Source: UMGS363 sp051881775
Lineage (GTDB): Bacteria > Bacillota > Clostridia > Oscillospirales > Ruminococcaceae
NCBI GenBank assembly: GCA_051881775.1
Contig: JBJEQN010000119.1
Span: 1-32,427, forward strand
DNA length: 32,427 bases
Direction: 5' to 3'
Below, piece after piece: positions 31,683-32,427 of this stretch; position 1 is the first letter of the stretch; each line of letters starts with the position of its first letter. The notes beneath the pieces are model-generated. The model had not been told where the DNA came from. It saw only the letters and a program-made list of their open reading frames with translations, and ran no database searches. Position numbers and translations under genes: made by a program.

Positions 31683-31845
31683 TATACTAATCTTTAATCG
31701 TTCTATAGACAAAGACGGCAGATAGAACATAGCCAATCAAGGAAAGCGACCGCAGCAATGCTTGGTGCCTTGCAAGGGAGCTTGACGCCGAGTGGCTGGG
31801 TTATAGCTGTCGGATTTGTCTATAGGTTGGTTAAAGATTAGTATT
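31683..31845. mobile_element. 163-bp inverted-repeat element in the leader
   Basis: The left arm TATACTA, 13 bases, CTATAGACAAA (31683-31713) matches inverted TTTGTCTATAG, 13 bases, TAGTATT (31815-31845). Pairing continues inward (GACGGCAGATAGAACATAGC against the strand at 31793-31813). The same arm pattern appears at 24-54. It lies between the promoter and the GntR gene, so it would be transcribed as one long hairpin. Either a MITE or a structured RNA domain is possible. Confidence 0.65.
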
Positions 31846-31848
31846 ATA

Positions 31849-31976
31849 CTTGCAAGACCGTCCGGAAGGCTTGCAGGTGTTTAAGGGAACGCCGATGGGT
31901 TTATTTCTGCTGCTTTTAAGGCGAAACAGCTGCAAAGCTATAGGCGTATCCTTGATCCCAAGGAGTGTACACTAAA
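31849..31976 (+). ncRNA. Structured 5' leader with Shine-Dalgarno-masking hairpin
   Basis: Three pairings can be drawn. ACTTGCAAG (31849-31857) pairs with CTTGCAGGT (31870-31878). AAGGGAACGCC (31883-31893) pairs with GGCGTATCCTT (31943-31953), with one mismatch. TCCTTG (31949-31954) pairs perfectly with CAAGGA (31959-31964) over a four-base loop and covers the AAGGAG ribosome binding site. The second and third pairings share bases 31949-31953 and exclude one another, the layout of a translational switch. A palindrome, AGTGTACACT (31964-31973), lies between that site and the ATG. No known riboswitch class is recognised. Confidence 0.5.
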
Positions 31977-32351
31977 ATGAATATCAACATCAGCAACGCA
32001 AACGGTGAGGCGATCTATCTGCAGATCGTGAACCAGATCAAGGCGCTGATACTGGAGGGCAAGCTGAAAGAGGGGGAAATGCTCCCGTCTATGCGAAATC
32101 TTGCAGTTGAACTCCATATCAGCTTTATGACTACCAAACGTGCTTATGAGGAGCTTGAACGTGACGGCTTTATCGAATCCTTTACAGGCAAAGGCTCCTT
32201 CGTAAAGGCGCAGAATTTAGAGCTTTTCCGTGAAGAACAGATAAAGCAGATCGAATCCCTGCTTATGGAGGCAGGGGATAAAGCACGAAAGGCAGGGCTT
32301 ACTATACAGGAGCTTCACGAATTGCTCGACATTGTAAATGAAGGAGAATGA
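31977..32351 (+). CDS. GntR-family regulator, YtrA type
   Basis: About 125 residues from the ATG at 31977; a GTG at 31965 touches the ribosome binding site and is less likely. Residues 10-75 are the GntR winged HTH (AIYLQIVNQIKALILEGKL, MLPSMRNLAVELHISFMTTK, RAYEELERDGFIE, GKGSFV). A short C-terminal helical tail without an effector domain is the YtrA subgroup mark. YtrA-type repressors usually control the ABC-transporter genes they sit beside, and an ATPase gene follows after two bases. Effector unknown; candidate sites are TGTATACA at the promoter and AGTGTACACT near the start codon. Confidence 0.9.
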   Translation: MNINISNANGEAIYLQIVNQIKALILEGKLKEGEMLPSMRNLAVELHISFMTTKRAYEELERDGFIESFTGKGSFVKAQNLELFREEQIKQIESLLMEAGDKARKAGLTIQELHELLDIVNEGE

Positions 32352-32353
32352 CC

Positions 32354-32427
32354 ATGGCTGCATATGAAAATGCAATTGAAATTTCAGGCGTTACGAAAAA
32401 ATACAGCGGCTTTACGCTGGATAACAT
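32354..32427 (+). CDS. ABC-transporter ATP-binding protein, start only
   Basis: The window ends 24 codons into this gene. The visible part, AAYENAIEISGVTKKYSGFT and then LDN, is the usual first strand of an ABC ATPase with the aromatic A-loop in KKYSGF. GGAG lies before the ATG within the end of the GntR gene. It is probably the partner transporter of the YtrA-type regulator. Confidence 0.75.
   Translation, partial: MAAYENAIEISGVTKKYSGFTLDN

Noticed and set aside
31683..31845. A 6S RNA or other known stable RNA
   Set aside because: The long hairpin shape is suggestive, but its arms match an element end at 24-54 with the same spacing, and it lies within a leader behind another promoter. No known RNA motif was recognised.

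Overview
The window looks like the chromosome of a low-GC, anaerobic Clostridia member, probably of the Ruminococcus/Oscillospirales type. The grounds are AGGAGG-type ribosome binding sites, GHKL sensor kinases, a Rex regulator, and soluble iron-sulfur electron-transfer complexes instead of membrane respiration. Genus-level assignment is a guess.

Region 1 (about 1-12,823) is an accessory island. On the left it has a wrecked integrase fused to a relaxase remnant, with an inverted-repeat element end inside the integrase. Next comes a plus-strand signalling operon: small HTH protein, 7TM degenerate kinase, GHKL kinase and LuxR-type response regulator. Downstream is a promoter with no -35 box but with a NarL-like palindrome in its place. 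It leads into a partly decayed envelope module: a degenerate receiver, a zinc-ribbon remnant, a DUF4428-like protein, a lipoprotein, a frameshifted TFIIB-type zinc-ribbon gene, a 120-bp MITE and a TPM-type C-terminal remnant. A run of secreted or lipoprotein genes of unknown role follows, then a terminator and another truncated gene. A 12-bp direct repeat (48-59 and 12,812-12,823) brackets the island.

Region 2 (12,839-17,973) holds pyrB and an aspartate aminotransferase on the minus strand, a divergent LysR regulator, a ThrE-type threonine/serine exporter, and REP-like palindromes with a short tandem repeat between genes.

Region 3 (17,974-31,147) is a coherent minus-strand metabolic block. 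In transcription order it reads rex, an R-type (malate-specific) LDH-fold malate dehydrogenase, class II fumarase, hdrB, hdrC, hdrA, flxD, flxC, flxB, flxA, fumarate reductase iron-sulfur and flavoprotein subunits, and an AspT/SucE-family carrier. Together these could run oxaloacetate to malate to fumarate to succinate, with succinate export. The Hdr-Flx modules could couple NADH oxidation to soluble fumarate reduction and ferredoxin reduction by flavin-based bifurcation. That coupling is inference and is the most interesting proposal in the window.

Region 4 (31,148-32,427) holds a palindromic element that shares its core with the one at 5.0 kb. A consensus sigma-A promoter follows, then a roughly 310-nt leader containing a 163-bp inverted-repeat element and a hairpin that masks the Shine-Dalgarno sequence. 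The leader precedes a YtrA-like GntR regulator and the start of an ABC-transporter ATPase gene that runs off the window.
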